From: Verrucomicrobiales bacterium
GTDB lineage: Bacteria; Verrucomicrobiota; Verrucomicrobiia; Verrucomicrobiales; DEV007
Direction of reading: 5' to 3'
DNA: 64,000 nt
NCBI GenBank assembly: GCA_012960505.1
Contig: DUBC01000007.1
Span: 186,001-250,000, forward strand
The notes beneath the pieces were generated by a model. The model had not been told where the DNA came from. It searched no databases and saw only the letters and a list, made by a program, of their open reading frames with translations. Made by a program: the position numbers and the translations under genes. Shown one piece after another: positions 17,048 through 26,392 of this stretch; the first letter of the stretch is position 1; each line of letters begins with the position of its first letter.

Positions 17048-18109
17048 TTAGGTATCTAAAGTGGCAACGATTTGTTTGGCCACTTCGCTAAGTGAAGTGG
17101 CATTGATCTCATTCATGCTGAAGGTGTGATCTGGTTCACTGATGTATGTTTTTCTTCTAGAGCTCAGGTAAGCGGCATCATAATGATCTTTTAAGATAGA
17201 TTCGACAAAACTCTTATGATTATTTTGCTCTACCATTGAGATCCAATTATTAAAAATTGATTCGGACTTAAGGTGTTTGATTTTTTCAAGCTTAGTTTTA
17301 AGAAGTTCCTTGTCTTCAGTGAAGTGACCATATTCACTCAGGAGAAAATTAACTCTATAATTAAGGTCCACCTCTAGTTCTAATACGGGGGAATTTTTCA
17401 TTATTGTCCAGAAATTTGAAGGGATTTGAAGATTTCCTATGCGTGAGCTTTCAGATTCCAAAAAAATGGGCTGATCGTTGCTGAATTTAAGTAACTCCTC
17501 ATACAAAATACGCTCGAACATTTTTTGGCTTGGCTGATCAATGGTAGTTTCTTCACCTAGGGCAGATCCTCTATGGGCTGCCAAACCCTCGAGATCAATT
17601 GTTTGCATGCCACAATCGTTGAGATTTTTTAATAGTTTAGTTTTTCCTGAACCTGTGAGGCCGGAGATGATTTTAAAATGGAAATCATTTTGTAGAATAT
17701 TGTCTAATGATTCTACTATATGCTTTCTGTATGCTTGATATCCCCCTTCAAGTAATGTTGGTTTCCAGCCGATCGACTCTAGGATCGTAGCAATTGATCT
17801 TGATCTCTCACCTCCTCTCCAGCAATAAATGAGTGGAGAATAATCCTTTTCTTTATCAAAGAAATAGCGGTCAAGGTGTTCAGATATGTTACGTGAAACG
17901 AGTGCCGCTCCACGCCGCCTGGCTTCGAAAGGGTTGATTTGTTTATATGTTGTTCCGACCTCTTCCCGCTCTGAATTTGATAGAACCGGTAAATTGATAG
18001 AACCAGGCAAATGGTCTTCGGCAAATTCCAAGGGTGAGCGAACATCTATAATATCATCATATTCAGGGAGATGTATATCTTTTGATGGTATGTATTTAAT
18101 ATGTCGCAT
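17048..18109 (-). CDS. mnmH: tRNA 2-selenouridine synthase
   Basis: MnmH (SelU/YbbB) geranylates and then selenates 2-thiouridine at tRNA wobble position 34, using selenophosphate. An N-terminal rhodanese domain (1-130) carries the catalytic cysteine in YCWRGGERSRS (about residue 96) and IDVRSPLEFAEDHLPGSINL. A P-loop domain follows with SGLTGSGKTKLL (about residue 148) and GLAAHRGSALG. Its 353 residues match the family. Its presence implies a selenophosphate synthetase elsewhere in the genome. It is divergent from the ketosynthase gene, with about 70 bases between. Confidence 0.92.
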   Translation of the reverse strand: MRHIKYIPSKDIHLPEYDDIIDVRSPLEFAEDHLPGSINLPVLSNSEREEVGTTYKQINPFEARRRGAALVSRNISEHLDRYFFDKEKDYSPLIYCWRGGERSRSIATILESIGWKPTLLEGGYQAYRKHIVESLDNILQNDFHFKIISGLTGSGKTKLLKNLNDCGMQTIDLEGLAAHRGSALGEETTIDQPSQKMFERILYEELLKFSNDQPIFLESESSRIGNLQIPSNFWTIMKNSPVLELEVDLNYRVNFLLSEYGHFTEDKELLKTKLEKIKHLKSESIFNNWISMVEQNNHKSFVESILKDHYDAAYLSSRRKTYISEPDHTFSMNEINATSLSEVAKQIVATLDT

Positions 18110-18178
18110 TAAAAATTTAACCTATTATACAAGGTTTGCGATGTTGATTACGATAAGCGAATATCAATGTAAGAATTG

Positions 18179-19393
18179 ATGGATATTTGGATTACAGGAA
18201 TAGGGTCAATATGTTCAGCAGGTGCAGGTGCAAATGCATTATTTGATGCTGCGCACGCTTCATCGATTAATACTAGAATCATTAAAGTAAGATCTGGGGA
18301 AGTAAAATCTAATATTCCTGTATGTTCAGTTGATGATACTTCATTGTGTTTACCTGAATTTAAAGGAATTAATAAGCTCGATAGAACCTCTAAACTTGCC
18401 ATTGTCGCTGGTAATGAAGCGTGGCGTCAATCCGGGTTACATGAAGCTCAAATCGATACTGACAGGATTTCAGTAATTGCAGGTACCTCTAGGGGGCCGG
18501 TCGGTAAATGGGAAGAAACGTATAAAAGGCAAGTTTCCGGAAAGGCCCAGCTCCCATCATTTGCAGCTACAGGGACGATGGCAGCATTGAGTGGTTCGAT
18601 GTCACAATTCATAGGGGCAACAGGCACTTCCTTGACTCTGTCATCAACTTGCTCATCGGGTGCATCAGCTATTGGTATTGGTGCGGGTCTGATAATTGGT
18701 GGCAGTTGTGATGTTTCAATTGTCGGAGGCGCTGAGTCAGTCATTAATGAATCGATCATTAGCGTAATGAAATCTGCAGGTCTGCTTGGATATGATGCGA
18801 TTGATGAGAGGACGTGTAAGCCATTCGATGTTGAAAGGAATGGGTTGGTCGTTGGCGAAGGTGCTGGATTTTTGGTCATTGAATCATCTGATCATGTAAG
18901 ACAGAGAGATGGTAATCCTATCGCGAAATTGTCGGGTTGGGCTAGTGCACTCAGTCAGAGTGGAAAAGTTGGCGTTGAAGAAAGTGGGTCAGGACTTGCT
19001 AAGACCATCAATAACACAATAACGATGGCTAAAATTGATCCTTCAGAAATAAATTACATAAATGCACATGGTACAGGCACAGTCCTTAATGACTTATGTG
19101 AATCGAAAGCATTTAATCAGATAGGAGCATTATCAAATGTTCCTGTCAGCTCGATTAAGCCTATCACTGGTCATTGTTTGGGGGCATCGCCTGCCCTTGA
19201 AGCGGTGCTTTCTGTGATGTCGTTGAGAGAAGGTTCATTGCCTCACACGGCAAACCTTGAAACTGCTGACCCTAAAATAGACTTAAATTTGGTGAAAGGA
19301 GCATCTCAAGTGATGGAAAAGAATCATGTCCTTTCAACTTCACTTGGGTTCTGGGGAAATCATGCGTCGATTCTCTTTTCAAGCGTGTCGTAA
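18179..19393 (+). CDS. Beta-ketoacyl-ACP synthase II (FabF-like)
   Basis: The 404-residue thiolase-fold enzyme has the complete Cys-His-His triad of decarboxylative ketosynthases: LSSTCSSGASAIG (Cys about residue 158), NAHGTGTVLND (His about 296) and KPITGHCLGAS (His about 330). It should condense malonyl-ACP with an acyl-ACP. It stands alone, with no acyl carrier protein, reductase or dehydratase beside it, so a role outside normal fatty-acid synthesis is possible but not shown. I start at the ATG at 18179; a TTG three bases earlier is less likely, and no strong ribosome-binding site is seen. The last 34 bases overlap the 3' end of the convergent menE. Confidence 0.87.
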   Translation: MDIWITGIGSICSAGAGANALFDAAHASSINTRIIKVRSGEVKSNIPVCSVDDTSLCLPEFKGINKLDRTSKLAIVAGNEAWRQSGLHEAQIDTDRISVIAGTSRGPVGKWEETYKRQVSGKAQLPSFAATGTMAALSGSMSQFIGATGTSLTLSSTCSSGASAIGIGAGLIIGGSCDVSIVGGAESVINESIISVMKSAGLLGYDAIDERTCKPFDVERNGLVVGEGAGFLVIESSDHVRQRDGNPIAKLSGWASALSQSGKVGVEESGSGLAKTINNTITMAKIDPSEINYINAHGTGTVLNDLCESKAFNQIGALSNVPVSSIKPITGHCLGASPALEAVLSVMSLREGSLPHTANLETADPKIDLNLVKGASQVMEKNHVLSTSLGFWGNHASILFSSVS

Positions 19394-20463
19394 AGTTCCT
19401 TTAGTGCTAACTTTCCAAGTGAGGTTCGCGGTATCTTGTCGATGACAATAAGTTCGTCTGCTCGTTCTATACTTTTAACGGAGGAATTGTATTCATTGAA
19501 GGCGCTTGTGTGATCTGATGATTTATCGGCAACCATAACTATCTTACTCCCCTTTCGCGAATCTGGAATGGACATTAAAGTGATTGATTGGCCGTATAAA
19601 GAACTAACGGACAACCTTAATTGTTTTAAATTAATTTTTACGCCTAAAATTTTAACCTGCTCGTCCTTTCGGCCAGTGATGGTGATGTTATTATTGTTGA
19701 GTTCAGCGATGTCACCAGTTAAGAACCAGCCATCATCTGAAAAGGGTTCAGTGAAGTGCCAATTCTTTCCCGTTTGTTCAATGTAGCCATCGAACAGTGC
19801 ATCTCCTCTGACTAGTAATTCGTCCTCGCTACTGAACTTTATATCCCATAGATCTAAAGCTTGCATGCCTTCTCCGGGACTAATTTCGGTGGCAACTTGA
19901 GAGCAGGTTTCTGTCATTCCGTAAGTAAGAATGACTGGCCAACCAAGATTAAGCGCCTTGTTGCGAGTTTCCTCATTGAGTTTGTCCCCACCAATAATTA
20001 GTGCCCTCAGCTCAGCGTTAGGTTCATGGTCCAAACTCATCAGGTCATAGAGTTGTGAAGGGACTAAAGAGCATAGAGTGATCTGATGATCATTAATGTG
20101 TTTTATGAAATCATTTGGTGACCATTTATGAGTTAATTCAACAATATTTGAGTTACTTAGGGATGCTCTTGCATGGATTGAGAGACCGCTCACATGAGTT
20201 GTAGGTAGACAGCATAGCCATTTATCACTCGAACATATGTTTAGATGACTGTTAACCGAAGATGCGGAGCATAACATGGCATGCTTAGAGATTACTGATA
20301 ACTTAGGTGACGAGGCTGTACCTGATGTGGATAGGATTATTTTACCGATCATTTTTAGTTCAGATGTAGTTCGGTAAATTGAATCTAATATGCTTTCATC
20401 GAACTCATTTGAGTGAAGGGTATTCTCAGATGAATCCCAGTACCTTCTATCGAAATTGCTCAT
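19360..20463 (-). CDS. menE: o-Succinylbenzoate-CoA ligase
   Basis: MenE activates o-succinylbenzoate to its CoA thioester with ATP in the menaquinone pathway. Acyl-adenylate-forming motifs are present in order: STSGTASSPKLSV (P-loop), ILTYGMTETCSQ, GWFLTGDIAEL and ITGRKDEQVKILG, then the C-terminal catalytic lysine region PRTSLGKLALKEL. At about 367 residues it is shorter than many MenE proteins (430-500), with a reduced N-terminal subdomain. I use the ATG at 20463, which forms an ATGA overlap with the menC stop; an ATG at 20478 is possible. It is the last gene of the men operon, and its 3' end overlaps the ketosynthase gene. Confidence 0.9.
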   Translation of the reverse strand: MSNFDRRYWDSSENTLHSNEFDESILDSIYRTTSELKMIGKIILSTSGTASSPKLSVISKHAMLCSASSVNSHLNICSSDKWLCCLPTTHVSGLSIHARASLSNSNIVELTHKWSPNDFIKHINDHQITLCSLVPSQLYDLMSLDHEPNAELRALIIGGDKLNEETRNKALNLGWPVILTYGMTETCSQVATEISPGEGMQALDLWDIKFSSEDELLVRGDALFDGYIEQTGKNWHFTEPFSDDGWFLTGDIAELNNNNITITGRKDEQVKILGVKINLKQLRLSVSSLYGQSITLMSIPDSRKGSKIVMVADKSSDHTSAFNEYNSSVKSIERADELIVIDKIPRTSLGKLALKELYDTLEKRIDA

Positions 20464-21323
20464 GCGAGTTCCTCCCATTGAAGTTCCTCTAAGATTTCAG
20501 TCATACCCAAACCATAACCATTCTTTAACTCATCGAAAATTCCTGTTCCGTGAACAGAAACAGCATTGTCTGTTATGGCTGATTGGTAGGTCGCATAACG
20601 CCTGCCAAGTTCATGATCCATGTTATGAGTAACGCAGATAGGCATGCTATCTGGAAGTTGTGGAAATATAGTAGGCTTCCATATTCTAACGGCAAATCCA
20701 AGGGTGGCATCTTTAGGTCCCCTATCTAAAGCAAAGTTAAGACCTGTTTGATTTGAGTATTGCTCCCAAATATTGGAATCGTAGGGGAATGGGTCTTCGA
20801 TAAAGTCTATGCGCTGCAAGCAGTTTGGGCTCAATTCACGTGTAAATTCAATGAATTCATTTGGCCTAAGAGATGAATTGAAATCCACTCTTATTGATAT
20901 TTTTTCCGGAATCATTTCTAGGTAATGGGCAACTTTTAGGATTTCATTATTTCCTTTTACCTTTATGTGAGTGAAGTCTTCTCTAGCGTCATTACTAATT
21001 TCGCGTATAGGGAATAAAGGAACAGACAAATGAGACCGAGGGATAATAAGGTCATCAAATAGGTCAATGCCTCTGGTCCGAGCATCAGCATCTATTTCAC
21101 AGCACTTTAGACATGCGAGAACCTGCTCAGTTGGATCGCTCTTTACGATGGACTGTAAGTGATAATTAAGATTTTCATCACCGAGGCTGGGCCATGGTTG
21201 AAGGCAGCCATAGCCTCCGTCACACCTGATGAGAGCTCCTTCAATTAAGCCGGTTGTGGATAATGCATTTGGAGGTGATTCAAAATGGGTCGTATATTTG
21301 TGAATCTGCACCGTATCCTTCAT
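20460..21323 (-). CDS. menC: o-Succinylbenzoate synthase
   Basis: MenC dehydrates SHCHC to o-succinylbenzoate. The 287-residue protein has the enolase-superfamily layout: HIKVKGN (lysine of the KxK motif), RVDFNSSL (first metal ligand), IEDPFPYDS (second), FALDRGPKD (third) and a second catalytic lysine in RIWKPTI. Length and motif order fit short MenCs of this superfamily, which are diverse; the operon context settles the assignment. It overlaps menA upstream by four bases and menE downstream by four. Confidence 0.88.
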   Translation of the reverse strand: MKDTVQIHKYTTHFESPPNALSTTGLIEGALIRCDGGYGCLQPWPSLGDENLNYHLQSIVKSDPTEQVLACLKCCEIDADARTRGIDLFDDLIIPRSHLSVPLFPIREISNDAREDFTHIKVKGNNEILKVAHYLEMIPEKISIRVDFNSSLRPNEFIEFTRELSPNCLQRIDFIEDPFPYDSNIWEQYSNQTGLNFALDRGPKDATLGFAVRIWKPTIFPQLPDSMPICVTHNMDHELGRRYATYQSAITDNAVSVHGTGIFDELKNGYGLGMTEILEELQWEELA

Positions 21324-22213
21324 TTTAATTGTAAACCAAAGTATAAGAGAATGGAGAAGTTCAAGTATGCAATGACTGAAAGGCCAAGGAATTTGTTATA
21401 TGAAGTGCTTGGTTCATTTTTGACAACTAAAAACGCTATTCTAGCAGATAAGGGCATTCCCATGAGTGGAATGAGTGCCATAAATTTATGGCCGAGCGGG
21501 ATCCAAAGAAGGCCTAATAAATAAGGAAGTATACTTAGAATCAATATTTTCATCCTAGCAAATGTGATGCCGTGCCTGGCAGCTAATGTCAGTTTGCGGC
21601 ATTTTCTATCCTCTACGATATCCCGAGCATTGTTTATAGATATAATTATTGCACACAAAAGACCGGACTGAGAGCCGAGCAAGACAGATTCAGGGCTGAT
21701 GACCCCTGTAAATACATAAAAAGTGCCATTCACTGCTATCAATCCAAAGAATAGAAACACGAAAATTTCACCAAGCCCTTTGTAAGCGAGTGGCCATGGC
21801 CCACCAGTGTATCCATAAGCGAGAAGTAAGGAGATCATGCCAATAATAATTATTGGTATCCCTCTAGCCACGATGAGGGGTAACGAAAATGTTATTGCCA
21901 TGAAGCAGAAAGTTAATCCCGCGATGATAAGGCTTTGTGGAGACAATAGGCCTGAGGAAGCCATTCTTTTTGGTCCAATTCGTTGATCCGTATCAGCACC
22001 TTTTTTACTGTCTAAAGCGTCATTAAATAAGTTGGTAGCTATCTGAATGCAGAGTGTACTTAGAATGATTGAACCGAATAAAATGTAATTAAAAGATTCA
22101 GTACTTGCATATGCTAGTACTGTTCCAAGAGACACAGGCAGTACTGCTGCCATGAGTGTTTTTGGTCGTGACGCAGCTAAGAGTGCAGGAAAGAACAGAC
22201 TCTCATCATCCAT
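21320..22213 (-). CDS. menA: 1,4-Dihydroxy-2-naphthoate polyprenyltransferase
   Basis: MenA attaches the polyprenyl tail to DHNA in the inner membrane. The 297-residue UbiA-family protein has 8-9 hydrophobic segments and both Asp-rich motifs: NLFNDALDSKKGADTDQR (about residue 63) and NNARDIVEDRKCRKLT (about residue 195). The N-terminal ASRPKTLMAAVLPV is typical of MenA. It begins two bases after menB and overlaps menC by four, so expression is coupled. Confidence 0.94.
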   Translation of the reverse strand: MDDESLFFPALLAASRPKTLMAAVLPVSLGTVLAYASTESFNYILFGSIILSTLCIQIATNLFNDALDSKKGADTDQRIGPKRMASSGLLSPQSLIIAGLTFCFMAITFSLPLIVARGIPIIIIGMISLLLAYGYTGGPWPLAYKGLGEIFVFLFFGLIAVNGTFYVFTGVISPESVLLGSQSGLLCAIIISINNARDIVEDRKCRKLTLAARHGITFARMKILILSILPYLLGLLWIPLGHKFMALIPLMGMPLSARIAFLVVKNEPSTSYNKFLGLSVIAYLNFSILLYFGLQLK

Positions 22214-22215
22214 AA

Positions 22216-23028
22216 TTAAGGGAGCCTCGGAAATTTTGAGAAGTCAGGACTTCTCTTTTCATTGAAAGCAGTTTTGCCTTCTTTGGCTTCCTCGGACATG
22301 TAATAAAGAAGAGTCGCATTACCAGCAAGTTCTTGTAGTCCGATCTGACCATCACAGTCAGCATTCATTGCTGACTTAATACATCTTAAGGCTAGTGGTG
22401 AGTGTTGTAGCATTTCTCGTGACCATTTGAGTGTTTCATCTTCAAGTTTTTCCAAAGGGACTACGGAATTAACTAGTCCCATGTCCAAAGCTTCTGAAGC
22501 ATTGTATTGACGGCAAAGGAACCAGATTTCACGGGCCTTTTTCTGACCGACGATTCTTGCAAGATAGCTTGAGCCAAGGCCTCCATCAAATGAGCCTACC
22601 TTAGGGCCTGTCTGTCCGAAGATTGCGTTATCGGCAGCTATCGTCAGGTCACATACAACATGAAGAACGTGTCCCCCTCCAATCGCATAGCCAGCAACCA
22701 TTGCGATTACAGGTTTTGGAAGTGAACGAATTTTTTTTTGCACTTCAAGTATATTTAGTCTGGGAATTCCATCCTTGCCGATATAACCAGCGTTTCCCCT
22801 TACCTTTTGATCTCCTCCAGAGCAGAATGCTTTATCTCCTGCTCCAGTTAATATTAAAACACCGACCGTTTCGTCATTTTGGACTATGTCCAAAGCTTCA
22901 ATGATTTGATCGACTGTTTCTGGTCTGAAAGCATTCCTGACTTCTGGCCTGTTAATAGTAATTTTGGCAACTCCATCGTGAGTCTTCTCAAAAAGAATAT
23001 CTTCAAAATCACTAATTTTATTCCACAT
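22216..23028 (-). CDS. menB: 1,4-Dihydroxy-2-naphthoyl-CoA synthase
   Basis: MenB, a crotonase-fold enzyme, closes the naphthoquinol ring from o-succinylbenzoyl-CoA. The 270 residues have the family length. Seen are [19 protein letters not shown], the oxyanion-hole segments [10 protein letters not shown] and [13 protein letters not shown], the MenB-type [19 protein letters not shown] loop, and the C-terminal [11 protein letters not shown]. It lies between menH and menA in the men operon. Confidence 0.96.
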   Translation of the reverse strand: MWNKISDFEDILFEKTHDGVAKITINRPEVRNAFRPETVDQIIEALDIVQNDETVGVLILTGAGDKAFCSGGDQKVRGNAGYIGKDGIPRLNILEVQKKIRSLPKPVIAMVAGYAIGGGHVLHVVCDLTIAADNAIFGQTGPKVGSFDGGLGSSYLARIVGQKKAREIWFLCRQYNASEALDMGLVNSVVPLEKLEDETLKWSREMLQHSPLALRCIKSAMNADCDGQIGLQELAGNATLLYYMSEEAKEGKTAFNEKRSPDFSKFPRLP

Positions 23029-23051
23029 GGTTTCTATCGATACACGATTAA

Positions 23052-23732
23052 TCAGGAAATGAAAACATTGATCGCATCGGCTGTCTCTTTTGGATTATCC
23101 CAGGGAACTCTATGTCCTGAATTAGTTATAACCTTAAGTTGTGAAAGTGGCAGCTGTTCGCATGCAAGTTTGGCGATTTTTGAATATTTTTCATCCAATT
23201 CACCTGTTATCCAAAGTGTAGGACTTTTAATTCGATCGAAGTTTGTAATTGGAGCGGGCTGCATCCCTGAAGACCAGTTAATGAATGTCTCTGAAATTTT
23301 TCCTTTAAGAGGCATTAATTGTTTTCGGTCGGCAATTGGTTTTGAGTGATCAAAGATAGATTGTCTTTCCCAATCAGATATGAATTGTGCCCAATTAGAA
23401 TTACATAGTTCAGACCATTGTAGGTCATGGTTAATGCGTACATTCCTGGATAGATTGTCAGTAATTCCTGTGTTAGCAGAGATGATGATTGCTTTTGACC
23501 AAGGCGAGTCATTCTCAAGTAACGCTTGAAGAGCGATTCTTGCTCCTAGGGAATATCCAACGATAACGTCACCAGGTCCTGCCAATGAGTTTATTTTTCT
23601 CGCGGCTACGCCTATGTTTTCAGAGCTATATGAATAGAGATCAATGGATTCACATTGAAAGGAGTTGAGAGAGTCGATGATAAGGTCCCAATCACTTGAG
23701 TGACCAACTGCACCATGAAGAAAGAAAATCAT
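23052..23732 (-). CDS. menH: SHCHC synthase (alpha/beta hydrolase)
   Basis: MenH removes pyruvate from SEPHCHC to give SHCHC. The 226-residue alpha/beta-hydrolase-fold protein has [12 protein letters not shown] (oxyanion region), a nucleophile elbow [10 protein letters not shown] (Ser about residue 81), [11 protein letters not shown] (Asp) and [12 protein letters not shown] (His), completing the triad. The pattern and the position between menD and menB support MenH over a generic hydrolase. The gap to menD is six bases. Confidence 0.9.
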   Translation of the reverse strand: MIFFLHGAVGHSSDWDLIIDSLNSFQCESIDLYSYSSENIGVAARKINSLAGPGDVIVGYSLGARIALQALLENDSPWSKAIIISANTGITDNLSRNVRINHDLQWSELCNSNWAQFISDWERQSIFDHSKPIADRKQLMPLKGKISETFINWSSGMQPAPITNFDRIKSPTLWITGELDEKYSKIAKLACEQLPLSQLKVITNSGHRVPWDNPKETADAINVFIS

Positions 23733-23738
23733 GTGGTC

Positions 23739-25232
23739 TTATAATTCTCTCCAAAAATGTTCACTTGATTCAATGTCAGGAACCACCTCAATGATGACTG
23801 GTCCGTCTGGTATATCATTGAGATCAGAGTGCGTTTGTGCGTTGATGTAATTAATTCCCCACATCGAGGCCCAGGATTCAAATCCAATGCAGTGATTATT
23901 AATTATGGATTCTTTGATATCATCTGCCGATTCGTTCACGGCATCTATTCTGGAAAATATTTTTCCTCCACCATTATTAATTACAACGATTCTAATATTG
24001 TTTTCATTCTGATTCCTGATTATCCAAGGAGCGAAGAGATCATACATTGCTGTAAGATCTCCGAAAATACCCCATGATTCCTTTTCATTGTTAGCAATAC
24101 CAAGAAAAGTTGAAATGTTGCCGTCTATACCATTGGCACCTCTATTTGAATAACAACTTAAGTTCTTGCTGACTCTGGTAGCAGCAATTTCCCATTCTCT
24201 AGAAGGCAGGCTGTTGCCTAAAAAAACTAAAGAATTTCCCGGTATACATTCAGATAAGTGTCTTAACCAAGAAAGTTCTGCATTAGGGTATTTAGAAATT
24301 AGCTCATCAAGTAAAGTAATGGAATTGTGTTTTTGTTTTACTTCTTTTGTAAAACGATAACTGAGTCCATCCCAATTAACTTTCTTTGCAACCGTTGAAT
24401 TTCTGGAGAGTCCAGGGAGACCGTTCATGGTAACAGAAAAGACCTCAATGTGCTCGTCATTTTCCAGTTCTCTCCAATATCCACAAGACGGTAAAGCACC
24501 AATTCTAAGAATAAATTTCGCGTTAATATCGGAAGGTAACGCTGACGTGAGTTTTTCCCTTAGGCCCGACGTGGATTCGGCGTAGACAGATAAATTGTTA
24601 CTAATGATAAATTTGTACACGTCATCTTGAAGATCCTCATTAATGTTTCCGACTAGGACAAATAAATCTTCTGCCCTATTGAGGAATCTTTGTAACTCTA
24701 ATGTGTCTGCCTTGATCTGATCGTGGCAATTAGTGGTGATAGAAGGAATTTTGATTTCAGGTATTTGAATTAGCTCGTTAATCTCAGAAATCTTAGAAGG
24801 CTCTTCTAAATTAACATTTATATGTAGTGGCATATTCGCTGACCATGCCTTGATCTCACTCTGTGCGTAGGATCCGAATATGTTGATTTGATCGATCGTT
24901 TGCGGTGAACCTGTTCCTTGATATCTTTTGGGGCGATCAGCGGTTAAGAGTATGAGAGGGATTGATTGGTAAAAAGATTCAATGACGGCCGGGAAAAGCT
25001 CAGGTACTGCGGTTCCTGAAGTAGTAACTATAACTGTTGGAGAGCATTCCTTTATTGACCTTCCCATTGCAAAGAATGCAGCGCTTCTTTCTTCAGGGAA
25101 ATGATACGTATTAACGCCTTGAACTGATTGAATAAGGGAAATTAGCTCAAGATTTCTGGCGCCTGAACAAAGAACAAAATCTTTTGCCCCAAGCTCGAGG
25201 CAGTCCATGACGGCTTCCTTGGCTGCGTTCAT
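23739..25232 (-). CDS. menD: SEPHCHC synthase
   Basis: MenD joins isochorismate and 2-oxoglutarate with thiamine diphosphate, the committed menaquinone step. It has the N-terminal thiamine-enzyme glutamate in FPEERSAAFFAMG (about residue 50), then VTTSGTAVPELFPAVIE and RPKRYQGTGSPQTIDQ. The C-terminal cofactor site is GIFGDLTAMYDLFAPW followed by IVVINNGGGKIFS. At 497 residues it is somewhat shorter than E. coli MenD (556), mainly in the central domain. It follows menF after 14 bases. Confidence 0.95.
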   Translation of the reverse strand: MNAAKEAVMDCLELGAKDFVLCSGARNLELISLIQSVQGVNTYHFPEERSAAFFAMGRSIKECSPTVIVTTSGTAVPELFPAVIESFYQSIPLILLTADRPKRYQGTGSPQTIDQINIFGSYAQSEIKAWSANMPLHINVNLEEPSKISEINELIQIPEIKIPSITTNCHDQIKADTLELQRFLNRAEDLFVLVGNINEDLQDDVYKFIISNNLSVYAESTSGLREKLTSALPSDINAKFILRIGALPSCGYWRELENDEHIEVFSVTMNGLPGLSRNSTVAKKVNWDGLSYRFTKEVKQKHNSITLLDELISKYPNAELSWLRHLSECIPGNSLVFLGNSLPSREWEIAATRVSKNLSCYSNRGANGIDGNISTFLGIANNEKESWGIFGDLTAMYDLFAPWIIRNQNENNIRIVVINNGGGKIFSRIDAVNESADDIKESIINNHCIGFESWASMWGINYINAQTHSDLNDIPDGPVIIEVVPDIESSEHFWREL

Positions 25233-25246
25233 TATTTATTCGTGTT

Positions 25247-26311
25247 TCACTGATTAAGGCCAAAAGAACTTTTGACCCATCGCCTCTTGAATGCAAGCTC
25301 ATCCCACTCATTGCCGATCTTGCTGCCGTCTACTATTCCGCAACCTGTAGGGAGATGAATAGTGTCTTTATTGAAGAATAAACCTCGGATTAAAACAAAA
25401 GCTTCAAAAAAATTATCGACCTTTATTCCGAATGGAGAGCCGAACATTGGTGGGACTTTTAATCTATTTCTGATCTGATCAAGAACAGTAGAAGTTTCGT
25501 TCGTTCTAGGGACAGTGCCGAGTGCTGGTGTGGGATGAAGATTTCTAATGATTTCATCTATGGTAGGATCTTCATTAAGAGTCACAGTGAAATTGGATAG
25601 AAAGTGTACCATTCCTCCAATATCAAGGGTTTTCCTTTCCGACTCTTCAACCATTCCCAGACCACTTAGTCTTCTTCTGATTGATTCAACTACTAGTTGA
25701 TGCTCGTGTTGTTCTTTGGGGTCGTTCTCAAATAATGAATTTTCTTCTGAGACCGATGTGCCAGCGAGTGCCATTGTATGTAATTGAGAGGATTCGAGTT
25801 TGAATATTTGTTCAGGAGATAAACCAACAAAACCATTTCCTTTGACTGAGAACGCGTATGCAGATAATGACGATAAGTGAGGAAATGAAGCTTTGACTAA
25901 GTTCAAACAATAATTAGAAGGGTCAGAGATTGGGGAGGTTGAAGTTACGGCTGGGACCGCCTTTTGAAGCACTCCCTCTTCTCTTAGTTTGCTAATGTGA
26001 TCGAAGCATTCTTTAAAATCATTATAATTAGGATCCTTCCATTGAAGCCTTGGTAAGGCGTGGCCATTTGTTAAATGAGCAATGTCAGATGCCTTAATTT
26101 CTTCGTAAGATGATGGAATGAACCAAGGTCGACGTGAAGACAAATTGAAATCGTTCACATAAAATGAGATTCCACTCTGAGCCGGTGTAGTTGCACGATT
26201 GAATGGTCCCTTGCCCAGAAAAATACGACGGTCGGACAATTCAATGAGTGCAAAGTCCTCACTGAGTTGGTTAGAGGCTATTATTTCTGATTCTGATGAT
26301 TGATTATTCAA
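25247..26311 (-). CDS. menF: Isochorismate synthase
   Basis: MenF converts chorismate to isochorismate, the pathway entry point. The C-terminal chorismate-binding domain has LAGTSVSEE, DPKEQHEHQLVVESIR, NLHPTPALGTVPR and TGCGIVDGSKIGNEWDELAFK, the magnesium and substrate ligands of the family. At 354 residues it is shorter than E. coli MenF (431), with a reduced N-terminal half. As first gene of the men operon it lies 70 bases downstream of the TonB receptor, so a promoter may be in that gap or the operon may be read through. Confidence 0.94.
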   Translation of the reverse strand: MNNQSSESEIIASNQLSEDFALIELSDRRIFLGKGPFNRATTPAQSGISFYVNDFNLSSRRPWFIPSSYEEIKASDIAHLTNGHALPRLQWKDPNYNDFKECFDHISKLREEGVLQKAVPAVTSTSPISDPSNYCLNLVKASFPHLSSLSAYAFSVKGNGFVGLSPEQIFKLESSQLHTMALAGTSVSEENSLFENDPKEQHEHQLVVESIRRRLSGLGMVEESERKTLDIGGMVHFLSNFTVTLNEDPTIDEIIRNLHPTPALGTVPRTNETSTVLDQIRNRLKVPPMFGSPFGIKVDNFFEAFVLIRGLFFNKDTIHLPTGCGIVDGSKIGNEWDELAFKRRWVKSSFGLNQ

Positions 26312-26377
26312 GGTGGACGAAAAAATTTATTAAATCCGTCACTTAAATCCAGCGAAATTAATTATTTCTTTATCGAG

Positions 26378-26392
26378 GGGATTAGTAATCCC
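26378..26392 (-). terminator. Weak hairpin at the TonB receptor stop codon
   Basis: GGGATT and AATCCC form a perfect six-pair stem around three bases, spanning the receptor stop codon. No T-run follows on the minus strand, so it may only attenuate transcription before menF. Confidence 0.3.

Noticed and set aside
18448-18879. 143-codon minus-strand frame inside the ketosynthase gene
   Set aside because: Antisense shadow; all family motifs are on the plus strand.
18179-19393. Ketosynthase as part of an aryl-polyene cluster with the 28-40 kb genes
   Set aside because: It lies about 14 kb from the ligase gene, beyond the men operon and on the other strand, and no ACP or dehydratase accompanies it. 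A link cannot be supported.
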